Of a stretch of 64,000 bases of DNA, positions 53,192 to 62,676 are shown in pieces. The stretch comes from Sphingomonas sp. (GTDB taxonomy: Bacteria > Pseudomonadota > Alphaproteobacteria > Sphingomonadales > Sphingomonadaceae). Below the pieces are notes generated by a model that was not told the origin of the DNA, did no database searches, and was given only the letters and a program-made list of their open reading frames with translations. The DNA lies in the NCBI RefSeq assembly GCF_019746665.1, contig NZ_JAIERS010000025.1, forward strand, positions 1 through 64,000. The letters run 5' to 3'. The translations under genes were made by a program, and so were the position numbers. Position 1 is the stretch's first letter. Every line of letters starts with the position of its first letter.

Positions 53192-54523
53192 TTGAGCGAG
53201 GAGTGGCGGAGCAAGGCGGTGCCGAGCGGGCGGATCGCGCGGCTAGGCGTGTTCGGGCGGCTCGCGGGCGGCGTGGCGGGCGGCGTGCTCGCCGAAGGCG
53301 CGCGCCGGCTGGCTGAGGGCGAGCGCCCGAAACTGCGCGAGCTGCTGCTCACCCCCGGCAATGTCGGCCGCGTCGCCGATCAGCTCTCGCAACTGCGCGG
53401 GGCGGCGATGAAGTTGGGGCAGATGGTGTCGATGGACGCGGGCGACCTGCTCCCGCCCGAACTCGCGCAACTGCTCGCCAAGCTGCGCGAGCGTGCGCAC
53501 CAGATGCCGCCGGCGCAGCTGCAGCGCGTGCTGGCGGCCGAATGGGGGCGCGACTGGCGCCAGCGTTTCGCCCATTTCGGCGCGAGCCCGATCGCCGCCG
53601 CCTCGATCGGCCAGGTCCACAAGGCGGTGACCCGCGACGGGCGGACGCTCGCGATCAAGGTGCAATATCCGGGGGTGCGCGAGAGCATCGACGCCGACGT
53701 GGACAATGTTGCGACGCTGCTGCGCGTCTCCGGCCTGCTGCCGCGCGAGCTCGACATCGCGCCGCTGCTGGCGGAGGCCAAGCGCCAGCTGCATGAGGAG
53801 GCCGATTACGCGCGCGAGAGCGAGCAGATGCGCGCCTATGCCGATCTGCTCGGCGACGATCCCGCCTATCTGGTGCCGCGCCCCGAACCCGAGTTCACCA
53901 CCGAGCGGGTGCTGGCGATGAGTTTCGTCGACGGGGTGAGCATCGAAACCCTCGCCGAAGCGCCCCAGGCGGTGCGCGACCAGACCATGCACGCGCTGAT
54001 CGCGCTGGTGCTGCGCGAACTGTTCGACTTCGGGCTGATGCAGACCGATCCCAATTTCGCCAACTACCGTTTCCAGGGCGAAACCGGGCGGCTGGTGCTG
54101 CTCGACTTCGGCGCGGCGCGCGCGGTGCCCCCGGCAGTGCGCGAGGGCTACCGCGCGTTGCTCGGGGCGGGCTTGGCCGGGGATCGCGATGCCGCGCGGC
54201 GCGCCGCGATCGCCGCGGGCTTCATGAGCGCGGCCGCCGCCGAGCGTCATGGCGCGACGATCGACCGGATGATCGACGTGATCCTGGGCGAGCTTGGCCG
54301 CCCCGGCGCGTTCGATTTCGGCGACCGCGCCTTCGTGGGCGTGCTGCGCGATCAGGGCGCGAGCGTCGCCGCCGATCGCGCGAGCTGGCACCTGCCCCCC
54401 GCCGATCTGCTGTTCGTCCAGCGCAAGATCAGCGGCACCGCGCTCCTCGCGGCGCGGCTGAAAGCGAAGGTGGATGTGCGTTCGCTGGTCGAAGGGATGG
54501 TGGCGAAACCGCTCGCGGCATAA
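53192..54523 (+). CDS. ABC1 atypical kinase, COQ8/ADCK3-like (UbiB/AarF family)
   Basis: A 443-residue protein-kinase-like ATPase connected with ubiquinone biosynthesis. The family K-x-G-Q motif is MKLGQMVSMDAGDLLPPEL, followed by the A-rich loop AAASIGQVHKAV, AIKVQYPGV with the ATP-site Lys, and the catalytic MQTDPNFANYRF and LVLLDFGAARAV. The M-Q-T-D-P-N form instead of H-x-D-P-H-x-G-N places it with eukaryotic COQ8/ADCK3 and their alphaproteobacterial relatives. No C-terminal membrane helix pair of classic UbiB is seen. TTG 53192 is chosen as start because AAGGAG lies 8 bases upstream; the ATG at 53078 lacks one. Confidence 0.88.
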   Translation: MSEEWRSKAVPSGRIARLGVFGRLAGGVAGGVLAEGARRLAEGERPKLRELLLTPGNVGRVADQLSQLRGAAMKLGQMVSMDAGDLLPPELAQLLAKLRERAHQMPPAQLQRVLAAEWGRDWRQRFAHFGASPIAAASIGQVHKAVTRDGRTLAIKVQYPGVRESIDADVDNVATLLRVSGLLPRELDIAPLLAEAKRQLHEEADYARESEQMRAYADLLGDDPAYLVPRPEPEFTTERVLAMSFVDGVSIETLAEAPQAVRDQTMHALIALVLRELFDFGLMQTDPNFANYRFQGETGRLVLLDFGAARAVPPAVREGYRALLGAGLAGDRDAARRAAIAAGFMSAAAAERHGATIDRMIDVILGELGRPGAFDFGDRAFVGVLRDQGASVAADRASWHLPPADLLFVQRKISGTALLAARLKAKVDVRSLVEGMVAKPLAA

Positions 54524-54529
54524 ACGCGC

Positions 54530-55786
54530 TCACCCGATCTCCCGCGCGCGGGCCTGCTGGTGGGCTTCCTGGTCGCCCCCCGCGTCGCTTGGCATCACCA
54601 CCGGCACGGTCAGGCACAGGCTCTGGGTCGGCAGCACGTCGCGCCATTGGCGGATCAGGCGCTGAAATGCCTTGCCGACCGGGCGGATCCGGCGATCGAG
54701 GTCGAACAGCCCGACCGCGTTCACCGTGCCACGCTTCTCGCGCAAGGCAACATCCCAATCGGTCTGGTCGGTCAGCGAATACCAGGTGAAGCCGACCACG
54801 GGCACGCCGTCATTGCGGACGCGCAGCACGTTCGCCCATTGCTTCCACAGCCAGTCGACCGCCTCGCGCCCGCTCGACCCTTGCGCGAGGTTGGTCTCGG
54901 TGTGCATCACCGGCAGGCGGTAGCGGCGATGATATTGGCGGGTGATTTCACTATAGCCGAAAATCTCGCCCGAGGCTTGGGTGACGCCATTCTCGGCGAC
55001 GCGGTGCTCGTTGGTGATGTAATAATCATTCCCCATGATGCAGTGCTGCTTCAGCTTGTTGCCGAGGAAGAAGTGATATTCCTCGCGCGTCATGCCGTTG
55101 TCGAACAGATATTCGTACATCTCCGAATCAACCCGCCGCCCGTAATTGAGATCGAGCGACAAGAAGCGCTGCGAGTTCATCAGTTCGGCCGGGCCGATCG
55201 CGGCGGGGGATTCGGCGTGATAATATTCGGATGACTCGCTCTGGATGAAAATCGCGTCCGGCCGCACCTGCAAGATTGATCGCATCGCCAGAACATTCGC
55301 TTTGACCAGATGCTTGAGCGCGGTGACGAATGCCTGGTCGCTCGCCAGCTGTTCGTTCCACCAGCCATAGCGCGCGGAGAAAGTCGCGCAGATATACATT
55401 TCGTTGACCGGGGTATAAAGCTGCACCCAGCCAAAACGCGCGGCGAAGGCGCGGGCGTATCGGCTGAACTGCTCGGGAAAATCGGGGTTCTGAAAGTCGC
55501 CGATCCAATCGGGCACGCCGAAATGGCAGAGATCGACGATCGGCACGATGTTACGCCGCTTCAGTTCGGCGAAAGTGTCGTCGGCGAAGCTCCAGTCGTA
55601 ACGGTCCGGCCCGAGCCAGCTGGAATGGATCGGCGGGCCATAACGCAAGTAACAAATTCCCATCTCGCTCACGAGGGCGAAATCCTCGCGCCAGCGGCTG
55701 TAATGGTGGCAGCTTTCCATCTCGTCGATGCGGGTACGCCCGCCATCGATCGTCGGCACGCTATTCTCGATGCCCGTCGCGAACAT
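54530..55786 (-). CDS. Glycoside hydrolase family 1-like protein
   Basis: A 418-residue (beta/alpha)8-barrel. It opens MFATGIENSVPTIDGG, then has the acid/base segment LYTPVNEMYICATF, similar to the T-x-N-E-P of GH1, and the possible nucleophile segment LPVMHTETNLA. Further GH1-like marks are LRYGPPIHSSWLGPDRYDW near residue 50 and GFTWYSLTDQTDWDVALRE. It lacks a signal peptide. This divergent GH1 group is often annotated only as family 1 glycosylhydrolase; the sugar substrate is unknown. ATG 55786 matches the family start; a TTG at 55813 gives nine more residues. It is convergent with the kinase. Confidence 0.8.
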   Translation of the reverse strand: MFATGIENSVPTIDGGRTRIDEMESCHHYSRWREDFALVSEMGICYLRYGPPIHSSWLGPDRYDWSFADDTFAELKRRNIVPIVDLCHFGVPDWIGDFQNPDFPEQFSRYARAFAARFGWVQLYTPVNEMYICATFSARYGWWNEQLASDQAFVTALKHLVKANVLAMRSILQVRPDAIFIQSESSEYYHAESPAAIGPAELMNSQRFLSLDLNYGRRVDSEMYEYLFDNGMTREEYHFFLGNKLKQHCIMGNDYYITNEHRVAENGVTQASGEIFGYSEITRQYHRRYRLPVMHTETNLAQGSSGREAVDWLWKQWANVLRVRNDGVPVVGFTWYSLTDQTDWDVALREKRGTVNAVGLFDLDRRIRPVGKAFQRLIRQWRDVLPTQSLCLTVPVVMPSDAGGDQEAHQQARAREIG

Positions 55787-55861
55787 GAAGGTGGCGATGG
55801 TGCCTCTCCCCAAAGCTGGCGGAGAGGAAACGCGTCAGCGGCGCGAAAGGAAGCAAAAGGC

Positions 55862-55935
55862 TGGATGCCCCGCGTGGATTCGAACCACGATTGACGGAGT
55901 CAGAGTCCGTAGTCTTACCTTTAGACGACGGGGCA
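55862..55935 (-). tRNA. tRNA-Gln (anticodon CTG)
   Basis: On the minus strand it begins TGCCCCG, the typical tRNA-Gln opening. The anticodon stem ACGGA/TCCGT encloses CTCTGAC (anticodon CTG), the T arm is CGTGGTTCGAATCCACG and the 3' end is TCCA. It is 74 nt long. Confidence 0.95.
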
Positions 55936-56096
55936 ATCAGGCGCGTCGCCATACGCAGGCCGCGCCAGAGGGTCAAGAGCCTGGGCGGGACCGTTTCGGA
56001 CGCGGCCCGCTTGCCCGCTTGGCGCGGCTTCGCTAGTCTCAATGTCAGGCAGCGGAGGCCGCGAGGCGGGCCGCACGATAATAATGGTGAGACGGC

Positions 56097-57134
56097 ATGG
56101 GGGATTTGACCCAAACGCCGTTCCGACATGGCGAAAGCCATGCCAGTTCGGCTTCTTGCGAGGCGCGCGCCGGGTGCGCGGACCATCGGCTATATGCGGC
56201 GCTCGATCTCGGCACCAATAACTGCCGGCTGTTGATCGCGCGACCCTCGGCGAGCGGCTTCGCGGTGGTCGACGCCTTTTCGCGGATCGTTCGCCTGGGC
56301 GAAGGGCTGGCGACCACCGGGCGGCTTTCCGACGCGGCGATCGAGCGGACCATCGCCGCGCTCGGCATCTGCGCCGACAAGCTGAAGCGCCGTAACATCA
56401 GCCTTGCCCGGTCGGTCGCGACCGAGGCGTGCCGGCGCGCGACCAACGGCGCCGCCTTCATCGACCGCGCCTATCGCGAGACGGGGATCGCGCTCGACAT
56501 CATCTCGGCCGAAGAGGAAGCGCGGCTCGCGGTGCTCGGCTGCCATGTGCTGATCGAGCCCGGCGATGGCCCGGCGCTCGTGTTTGATATCGGCGGCGGA
56601 TCGACCGAACTGGTGCTCGTTGAAACCCATGGCCCAGCGCCGCGCGTGCTCGATTGGCACAGCACGCCCTGGGGGGTGGTGTCACTCACCGAGGCGACCG
56701 GCCACGCCGACAGCCAAGCCGGTCGGCTCGCGCTGTACGAGCGGATGCGCGCGGTGGTGGGGGAGAGCATGGCGCCGTTCGCGCGCCGCCTGCCGCAGGG
56801 GCTCGCGCGACCGAGGCTCCTGGGCACCAGTGGCACCGTCACCACGCTCGCAAGCGTCCATCTGGGGCTGGAGCGCTATGATCGCTCGGCGGTCGATGGG
56901 CTGATCGTGCCGACCGCGGCGATGCGGCAGATCAGCACCGATCTCGCCGGCAAGTCGATCGCCGAACGCGCGCTCTATCCGTGCATCGGGCATGAGCGCG
57001 CCGATCTGGTGGTGGCCGGGTGCGCGATCCTGGAGACGATCCTCGATCTGTGGCCCGCCGAGCGGCTGGGGATCGCCGATCGCGGCATTCGCGAGGGCAT
57101 TTTGCGCCGGTTGATGCACGGCCGCGGCTTGTGA
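56097..57134 (+). CDS. Ppx/GppA exopolyphosphatase/guanosine pentaphosphatase family protein
   Basis: A 345-residue actin-fold phosphatase. The two phosphate loops are [13 protein letters not shown] (about residue 37) and [15 protein letters not shown] (about residue 163), and [13 protein letters not shown] is also conserved. These enzymes hydrolyse polyphosphate or convert pppGpp to ppGpp. At 345 residues it lacks the C-terminal HD-like domain of long Ppx, as usual for the alphaproteobacterial short form. It lies 10 bases before rlmE, so the pair is probably one operon, a pairing common in sphingomonads. Confidence 0.9.
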   Translation: MGDLTQTPFRHGESHASSASCEARAGCADHRLYAALDLGTNNCRLLIARPSASGFAVVDAFSRIVRLGEGLATTGRLSDAAIERTIAALGICADKLKRRNISLARSVATEACRRATNGAAFIDRAYRETGIALDIISAEEEARLAVLGCHVLIEPGDGPALVFDIGGGSTELVLVETHGPAPRVLDWHSTPWGVVSLTEATGHADSQAGRLALYERMRAVVGESMAPFARRLPQGLARPRLLGTSGTVTTLASVHLGLERYDRSAVDGLIVPTAAMRQISTDLAGKSIAERALYPCIGHERADLVVAGCAILETILDLWPAERLGIADRGIREGILRRLMHGRGL

Positions 57135-57144
57135 AGGGCGGTTC

Positions 57145-57816
57145 GTGAGCCGGGGCGGATCGGCCGGGCGGACCCGGGTACGCACCGCGCGCGGCCGCTC
57201 GCCGCAATCGACCCGCTGGCTCGAACGCCAGCTCAACGATCCTTATGTGAAGCGCGCCAAGGCCGAGGGGTTCCGCAGCCGCGCGGCGTACAAATTGCTC
57301 GAACTGAATGAAAAATTCGCGTTGCTGAGTGGCGTTCGCCGGGTCGTCGATCTCGGTATCGCCCCTGGCGGGTGGAGCCAAGTGGTGCGGCAAAAGGCGC
57401 CCAAGGCGGCGGTGGTCGGCATTGATCTGCTGCCAGTCGATCCGATCGACGGGGTGACGATCTTCCAGCTCGATTTCCTGAACGAGCGCGCGCCCGGACT
57501 GCTGACCGAGGCGCTTGGCGGCCCGGCGGACCTGGTGCTGTCGGACATGGCGGCGAACACGGTCGGCCATCCGCAGACCGATCACCTGCGGACGATGGCG
57601 CTGGTCGAGGCGGGGGCGATGTTCGCGGGCGAGGTGCTGGCGCCCGGCGGCGCGTTCGTCGCCAAGGTGCTCGCCGGTGGCGCCGATTCGGCGCTGGTCG
57701 CCGAACTTAAGCGCCAATTCACCACGGTAAAACATGCCAAGCCGCCGGCGAGCCGCAAGGACTCGTCCGAATGGTATGTGATCGCGCAGGGGTTCAAGGG
57801 GCGCGGGGAGGGGTAG
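57145..57816 (+). CDS. rlmE: 23S rRNA (uridine-2'-O)-methyltransferase RlmE (RrmJ/FtsJ)
   Basis: A 223-residue SAM enzyme that methylates U2552 of 23S rRNA on the 50S subunit. The K-D-K-E tetrad is visible: K in [15 protein letters not shown] in [15 protein letters not shown] in [12 protein letters not shown], and E in [15 protein letters not shown]. The SAM site is [15 protein letters not shown]. An Arg-rich extension of about 25 residues precedes the domain. GTG 57145 is the start, with AAGGGCGG upstream, and it is close behind ppx. It is convergent with thrS. Confidence 0.95.
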   Translation: MSRGGSAGRTRVRTARGRSPQSTRWLERQLNDPYVKRAKAEGFRSRAAYKLLELNEKFALLSGVRRVVDLGIAPGGWSQVVRQKAPKAAVVGIDLLPVDPIDGVTIFQLDFLNERAPGLLTEALGGPADLVLSDMAANTVGHPQTDHLRTMALVEAGAMFAGEVLAPGGAFVAKVLAGGADSALVAELKRQFTTVKHAKPPASRKDSSEWYVIAQGFKGRGEG

Positions 57817-57841
57817 CGCCCCAAAACCCCGCGCTCGCTCG

Positions 57842-59833
57842 CTACCGCAGATCGGGCGGCGTCGCTTCGTCCTTCAGCCGCGCGACCAGCGTGTCGAGGC
57901 TCAGTACTTGCTGGCGTTCCTGCCCCAGCACGCGCAACGCCACGGTTCCTTCTTCCGCCTCGCGCTTGCCGACCACGAGCAGCGCCGGAACCTTGGCGAG
58001 TGAGTGCTCGCGCACCTTGTAGTTGATCTTCTCATTGCGCAGATCGGTTTCGACCCGCAGCCCCGCCGCCGCGAGCGCCGCCGCGACGTGCCGCGCATAG
58101 TCGTCGGCTTCGGAAACGATCGTCGCGACCACCGCCTGTACCGGCGCGAGCCAGAGCGGGAATTTGCCGGCATAATGCTCGATCAAGATGCCGATGAACC
58201 GTTCATAGCTGCCGAAGATCGCGCGGTGGAGCATCACCGGGCGATGCTTCGCGCCGTCCTCGCCGACATAGCTCGCGTCGAGCCGTTCGGGCAGCACCCG
58301 GTCCGACTGCAGCGTGCCCACCTGCCAGGTCCGGCCGATCGCGTCGGTCAGGTGCCATTCGAGCTTGGGGGCGTAGAAGGCGCCTTCGCCGGGCAGTTCT
58401 TCCCAGCCATAATCGGCGTTCGCCATGCCCGCGCGTTCGACCGCCTCGCGCAATTCCTGCTCGGCCTTGTCCCAATCGGCGTCGGACCCGAAGCGCTTTT
58501 CGGGGCGCAGCGCGAGCTTGACCGCGTAGGTGAAGCCGAAATCCTTGTAGATGCGATCGGCGAGCGCGCAGAAGGCGCGGGCCTCCTCCACGATCTGGTC
58601 CTCGCGGCAGAAGATATGCGCGTCGTCCTGGGTGAACTGGCGTACCCGCATCAGCCCGTGCAGCGCGCCATGCGCTTCGTTGCGGTGGCAGCAGCCATGC
58701 TCGAAAAAGCGCAAGGGGAGATCGCGATAGCTTTTGATGCCCTGCCGGAAGACGAGAACATGCGCCGGGCAGTTCATCGGCTTCATCGCCATCCAGTCGG
58801 CATCTGGCGCCACCACGGGCGCGCCGCCCTCGCCATCGGGAACGATGTCGGGCACCGCGAACATATTCTCGGCGTACTTGCCCCAATGGCCGGACTGTTC
58901 CCACTGCGCCACGTCCATCAGCTGCGGCGTCTTGATCTCGCGGTAGCCGGCGGCGTCGATCGCGCGGCGCATATAGGCCTCCAGCGCGCGCCAGATGGTG
59001 AAGCCATGGGGGTGCCAGAAGACGCTGCCATGCGCTTCCTGCTGCAAGTGGAACAGGTCCATTTCCTGCCCCAGCTTGCGGTGATCGCGCTTGGCGGCTT
59101 CCTCCAGCCGGGTCAGATGCGCGTCGAGCTGCTTCTTGTTGAGCCAGCCGGTGCCGTAGATGCGGCTAAGCATCGCGTTGTTCTGGTCGCCGCGCCAGTA
59201 TGCGCCCGAGACGCGCGTCAGCTTGAACGCCTGCGGATCGAGCTTGCCGGTGGAGGCGAGGTGCGGCCCGCGGCACATGTCGAGCCAGTCCTCGCCCGAC
59301 CAATAGACCGTCAACGCCTCGCCCTCGGGCAGTTCGGCGGCCCATTCCGCCTTGAACGTCTCGCCCTGCTGGCGCCAGCGGCTGATCAGCTGCTCGCGCG
59401 GCCAGACCTCGCGGCGCAGCGGCTTGTCGGCGCGGATGATGGCCCGCATCGCCTCCTCGATCGCCGGCAGATCCTCCTCGGTGAAGGGCCGGTCCTTGGG
59501 GGCGAAGTCATAGTAGAAGCCATCGTCGGTCGACGGGCCGAAGGTGATCTGCGTGCCCGGAAACAGCTGCTGCACCGCTTCCGCCAGCACATGCGCATAA
59601 TCGTGGCGCGCGAGCTCGAGCGCGTCGGCCTCGTCCTTCGCGGTCACCAGCGCGAGCTGGGCATCGGCTTCGAGCGGGCGATTGATATCGCGCAGCTCGC
59701 CATCGACCCGCGCCGCGATCGCCGCCTTGGCGAGGCCGGGTCCGATCGCCGCCGCGATCTCCGCCGGGGTGGTGCCGCGCGCGACTTCGCGAACGGCGCC
59801 ATCGGGGAGCGTGATACGAACGGGGGCGGACAT
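57842..59833 (-). CDS. thrS: Threonyl-tRNA synthetase
   Basis: A 663-residue class II synthetase charging tRNA-Thr. Domain order: TGS ([21 protein letters not shown], residues 5-60), editing domain with [16 protein letters not shown], catalytic core with zinc Cys in [16 protein letters not shown], class II motif 2 [11 protein letters not shown] and zinc His in [10 protein letters not shown], and the C-terminal anticodon domain ([20 protein letters not shown]). Length and order are complete. ATG 59833 is chosen; GTG 59842 is an alternative. No T-box leader was seen in the 133 bases upstream, as expected outside Firmicutes. Confidence 0.97.
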   Translation of the reverse strand: MSAPVRITLPDGAVREVARGTTPAEIAAAIGPGLAKAAIAARVDGELRDINRPLEADAQLALVTAKDEADALELARHDYAHVLAEAVQQLFPGTQITFGPSTDDGFYYDFAPKDRPFTEEDLPAIEEAMRAIIRADKPLRREVWPREQLISRWRQQGETFKAEWAAELPEGEALTVYWSGEDWLDMCRGPHLASTGKLDPQAFKLTRVSGAYWRGDQNNAMLSRIYGTGWLNKKQLDAHLTRLEEAAKRDHRKLGQEMDLFHLQQEAHGSVFWHPHGFTIWRALEAYMRRAIDAAGYREIKTPQLMDVAQWEQSGHWGKYAENMFAVPDIVPDGEGGAPVVAPDADWMAMKPMNCPAHVLVFRQGIKSYRDLPLRFFEHGCCHRNEAHGALHGLMRVRQFTQDDAHIFCREDQIVEEARAFCALADRIYKDFGFTYAVKLALRPEKRFGSDADWDKAEQELREAVERAGMANADYGWEELPGEGAFYAPKLEWHLTDAIGRTWQVGTLQSDRVLPERLDASYVGEDGAKHRPVMLHRAIFGSYERFIGILIEHYAGKFPLWLAPVQAVVATIVSEADDYARHVAAALAAAGLRVETDLRNEKINYKVREHSLAKVPALLVVGKREAEEGTVALRVLGQERQQVLSLDTLVARLKDEATPPDLR

Positions 59834-59966
59834 GGACTTCACCTTCAGTTGAATTCGCCCCGCTTACGCCGCGCCGCCGCACCGAGGCAAGCCACGCCTG
59901 CTTGCCGCGCGACCGCAAATGGTTAGGCTCGCGATGCCCCGACTCTCGTCGTTTAGGAGTGCTGCG

Positions 59967-60815
59967 ATGCTGCTGACCCGCCCCGAAGGCACCGAACCCG
60001 CCGATCTCCACCTCACCCGCCGCGCGGCGGTGGGCTCCTTGTTCTTCGCGGGCTATGCGGTCGCCGCGCTCGCCGCCGAGGCGCAGCCGATCGCCACCCC
60101 CGCCGATGGCCTGATCATCGAGGAAGCGCTGATCCCCAACGGCGCCGACAAGCCGCTGCCCGCCTATGTCGCGCGCCCCGCCAAGTCCGGGCGGCACCCG
60201 GTGGTGATCGTCGTCAACGAGATTTTCGGCGTGCATGACTATATCAAGGACATCTGCCGCCGCTTCGCCAAGCTCGGCTATGTCGCGGTGGCGCCCGAAT
60301 TCTTCTACCGCTCGGGCGTCAATCTGCCCGCGCTCACCGATTTCAAGGAAATCATCAAGGTCGTCAGCCAGGCGAGCGTCGATCAGGTCGATGGCGACGT
60401 GAAGGCGACCTCGGCCTGGATCAAGGCACAGAAATTCGCGAACAGCGCGAAGATCGGCATCACCGGCTTCTGCTGGGGCGGCGCGGTGGTTTGGCGCGCG
60501 GCGATGGTCGATCCGGACATCAAGGCCGGCGTCGCCTGGTATGGCCAGCTGAAGCCGCTGATCGCGCGCGCGGGCGAGCTGAAGGCGCCGGTGCTGGGGC
60601 TCTATGGCGGCAAGGACACGGGCATTCCGCAAGCTGATGTCGAGGCGATGCAGGCCGCGCTGAAGGCGGCGGGGAAGACCGGCTCGTCAATCCAGCTCTA
60701 CCCGGACGCGCCGCATGGCTTCCACGCCGATTACCGCGCGAGCTATGTGAAGGCCGATGCCGAGGATGGCTGGCGCCGGCTGCTCGCCCACTTCAAGGCG
60801 AACGGCGTCGCATGA
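59967..60815 (+). CDS. Dienelactone hydrolase family protein with Tat-like N-terminus
   Basis: A 282-residue alpha/beta hydrolase. The family marks are VVIVVNEIFGVHDYIKDICR, the nucleophile elbow GFCWGGAV with Cys, LGLYGGKDTGIP with the catalytic Asp, and DAPHGFHADYRASY with the His. The N-terminus LHLTRRAAVGSLFFAGYAVA contains a twin Arg before a hydrophobic segment, which suggests Tat export. ATG 59967 is preferred, with AGGAG 7 bases upstream; ATG 59919 is unsupported. It may hydrolyse lactones or esters in the periplasm; no pathway genes are adjacent. Confidence 0.88.
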   Translation: MLLTRPEGTEPADLHLTRRAAVGSLFFAGYAVAALAAEAQPIATPADGLIIEEALIPNGADKPLPAYVARPAKSGRHPVVIVVNEIFGVHDYIKDICRRFAKLGYVAVAPEFFYRSGVNLPALTDFKEIIKVVSQASVDQVDGDVKATSAWIKAQKFANSAKIGITGFCWGGAVVWRAAMVDPDIKAGVAWYGQLKPLIARAGELKAPVLGLYGGKDTGIPQADVEAMQAALKAAGKTGSSIQLYPDAPHGFHADYRASYVKADAEDGWRRLLAHFKANGVA

Positions 60816-60884
60816 AGAAACCGCGTGCCGAGCGCTGGACGGTTAAATAGTTCGAGCTGACGGCAAAAAGGCAAGAAACTTTCA

Positions 60885-60913
60885 TTGCCCCCTCCTATTA
60901 CGCTTTTTATAAT
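60885..60913 (+). promoter_or_regulatory. Sigma70-type promoter of a probable leaderless gene
   Basis: TTGCCC (60885-60890), a 17-base spacer and a perfect TATAAT (60908-60913). The expected start of transcription, about 7 bases beyond TATAAT, is the A of ATG 60920, so the message would have no 5' leader. No Shine-Dalgarno is present. Confidence 0.65.
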
Positions 60914-60919
60914 TCACCT

Positions 60920-61280
60920 ATGCTTGCACTTGCCGCCGCGCTTATACTGGCTTCGCCATCGATGATCGGCCCTCCACGCATCGCCGGCGACTGTAAGTGG
61001 GTGCGAGGTCGCTTCGACGTTTGGAACGGATCAAGCGTACGCCGCATTTGGATTATCGGGACGCATCGGCTGATAGCACTGCGCGACGAGGATGGTGATG
61101 TCCCAAAGGAAATTCGGGATTATGTTTATTCAGGGCCGTTCCTCCTCAAGGCCGATGGTTTATTCGGCTATTTTCGAGTTTGTGCTGGAGCCGAGCGTTG
61201 ACGGCCATATGCAACATGTTCGAATTACGTCGGTACGCCAGCTGAGATTTCGAGGGCGGCCCTTCCCCCTGAAGCACTAA
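60920..61280 (+). pseudogene. Small exported hypothetical protein, apparently frameshifted
   Basis: The first frame (60920-61201) codes for 93 residues: a signal peptide (MLALAAALILASPS), then GRFDVWNGSSVRRIWIIGT and DDE-rich segments, ending GYFRVCAGAER and stop. The next frame continues without a gap from PSVDGHMQHVRIT to a stop at 61280 and gives a natural C-terminus. One extra base near 61186-61198 would account for the change of frame. Either the gene is broken, or there is a sequencing error, or the 93-residue form is real. The resemblance to a sphingomonad short protein family is from memory of the pattern only. It sits in a visibly AT-richer patch with an optimal promoter. Confidence 0.6.
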
Positions 61281-61331
61281 CACAAGACAATTCGGTCCTT
61301 AAAACATGGCTCGCTTTACACGGTTGCATGC

Positions 61332-61730
61332 TCAGCCCGGCTGGCCCTCGACCCGCGCGACCAGCGCGCGCACCTTGCCGAAATGCGAGCGGAACGCGGC
61401 GTTGTAGAGCCGGGCGGTGCGCGCGAAATGGTTGGGATCGGGCGCCTCGGCGGCGGTCTTGCGGACGCTGCCGTGCAGCTGCCCGCGCAACGCGCTGCAT
61501 TCGCGCCGCAATGCCTCGGCGGTGTCACGCACTTCGGGATCGGGGTGCGTGGCATAGCGATCGAAGAACTCGCGCTGCACGTGCAGTTGATAGGCGCCCA
61601 CCATCAGCCCGGCTTCGAGCGCGCGCTTGGCCAGCTCGGCGCCGGTCGGCAGCGGGCCGTTGATCAGCGCCTCGCCGGCGCTGATCGCCGCCTCGATCCG
61701 GCCGATCCTGTCTTCCAAAGCGCGCAACAT
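61332..61730 (-). CDS. Helical hypothetical protein
   Basis: A 132-residue protein, nearly all predicted helix: MLRALEDRIGRIEAAISAGE, LMVGAYQLHVQREFFDRYAT, VRDTAEALRRECSALRGQLH and TARLYNAAFRSHFGKVRALV. No membrane segment or catalytic motif is seen. ATG 61730 has AAGGG 7 bases upstream; ATG 61754 and 61823 are weaker. It is convergent with the frameshifted gene and 37 bases after the LD-carboxypeptidase, possibly in one transcript. I do not recognise a family. Confidence 0.6.
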   Translation of the reverse strand: MLRALEDRIGRIEAAISAGEALINGPLPTGAELAKRALEAGLMVGAYQLHVQREFFDRYATHPDPEVRDTAEALRRECSALRGQLHGSVRKTAAEAPDPNHFARTARLYNAAFRSHFGKVRALVARVEGQPG

Positions 61731-61767
61731 CGCCGATCCCTTCGCCCCCGGCATTAAAGGCAAAAGC

Positions 61768-62601
61768 TTAGCGAATAGCTGCCAAGCCAAAGGGCACGAG
61801 CTTGTTGTCGGCATCATGGCCAATATCCGCCTGCCCAGAATAGGGCACGCCCAGCTCGGCGCACCAGCGCGCGACCATCGTCGCGAGCGGTTCGCCCCAG
61901 GGCGGATCGTTGGGCACCACGTCGTTCACCCGCCCCAGCCTGATCCCCGCGATTCCCTGCAGCGCCGAGGCGTGGGCGAGCTGGAACAGCATCCGGTCGA
62001 CGCGGTAGAGCGGCTCGCTCACTTCCTCGATCAGCAGGTCGTGGCCGGCGAGATCGGGCAGCCAGGGCGTGCCGGCGAGCGCGGCCAGGATGGTGAGGTT
62101 GAACGCCGCCGCCGGTCGCGCGCCCAGGCCAGGCTCGAGCGCGTCCCCGTCGCCCCCCGCCAGCCACCCGAGCGTGCGCCGCACCGCGCGCCCGCCATCG
62201 GCCCGCGCCAGATCGCCCGGCATCGGCGCATGGACCGCCCGCCCGATCCCGCGGGCATAAAGCGCGCCGAGCAGGAAGCCGGCGTCGGAATAGCCGAGAT
62301 AGGTCTTGCCCATCGCCGCCGGGCCGAGGGCGTCGATCACTTGGGCGAGCAGCCGGTTCGATCCATAGCCGCCGCGCGCGAACCAGATCGCGTCGATCGT
62401 GGGATCGTTCGCCACCTCGATCAACGCCGCCGCCCGCGCCGCGTCGGGGCCGGCGAAATGGCCGTCGCTCAGGAAGCATTGGGGGTGGATATGCAGCGCT
62501 ACGCCGGGAAAATCGGCGGCGATCGCGCTTACGCCTGCCGCCAGCGCCGGGGTGAGCGGACGGGCGGGGGCGACGATGGCGATGTGCAAGCGGCTGGCCA
62601 C
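61768..62601 (-). CDS. ldcA: LD-carboxypeptidase (peptidase S66, LdcA-like)
   Basis: A 277-residue enzyme that removes the terminal D-Ala from murein tetrapeptide during cell-wall recycling. The S66 nucleophile is in WFARGGYGSNRLL, the catalytic Glu in LLIEEVSEPLYRVDRML, and a late His in ADIGHDADNKLVPFG. GTG 62601 is the likely start, just before LHIAIVAPARPLTP; the very long frame that continues upstream is antisense to the Mur ligase. It is divergent from the Mur ligase, which supports a joint recycling role. Confidence 0.88.
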   Translation of the reverse strand: MASRLHIAIVAPARPLTPALAAGVSAIAADFPGVALHIHPQCFLSDGHFAGPDAARAAALIEVANDPTIDAIWFARGGYGSNRLLAQVIDALGPAAMGKTYLGYSDAGFLLGALYARGIGRAVHAPMPGDLARADGGRAVRRTLGWLAGGDGDALEPGLGARPAAAFNLTILAALAGTPWLPDLAGHDLLIEEVSEPLYRVDRMLFQLAHASALQGIAGIRLGRVNDVVPNDPPWGEPLATMVARWCAELGVPYSGQADIGHDADNKLVPFGLAAIR

Positions 62602-62676
62602 GCCTATCGCTAACCCCGTCGCGACCGCGCTGCCAAGTGCTTGCCGCCGCGCGCGCCGGCGATTAGCGCGGCGGGC

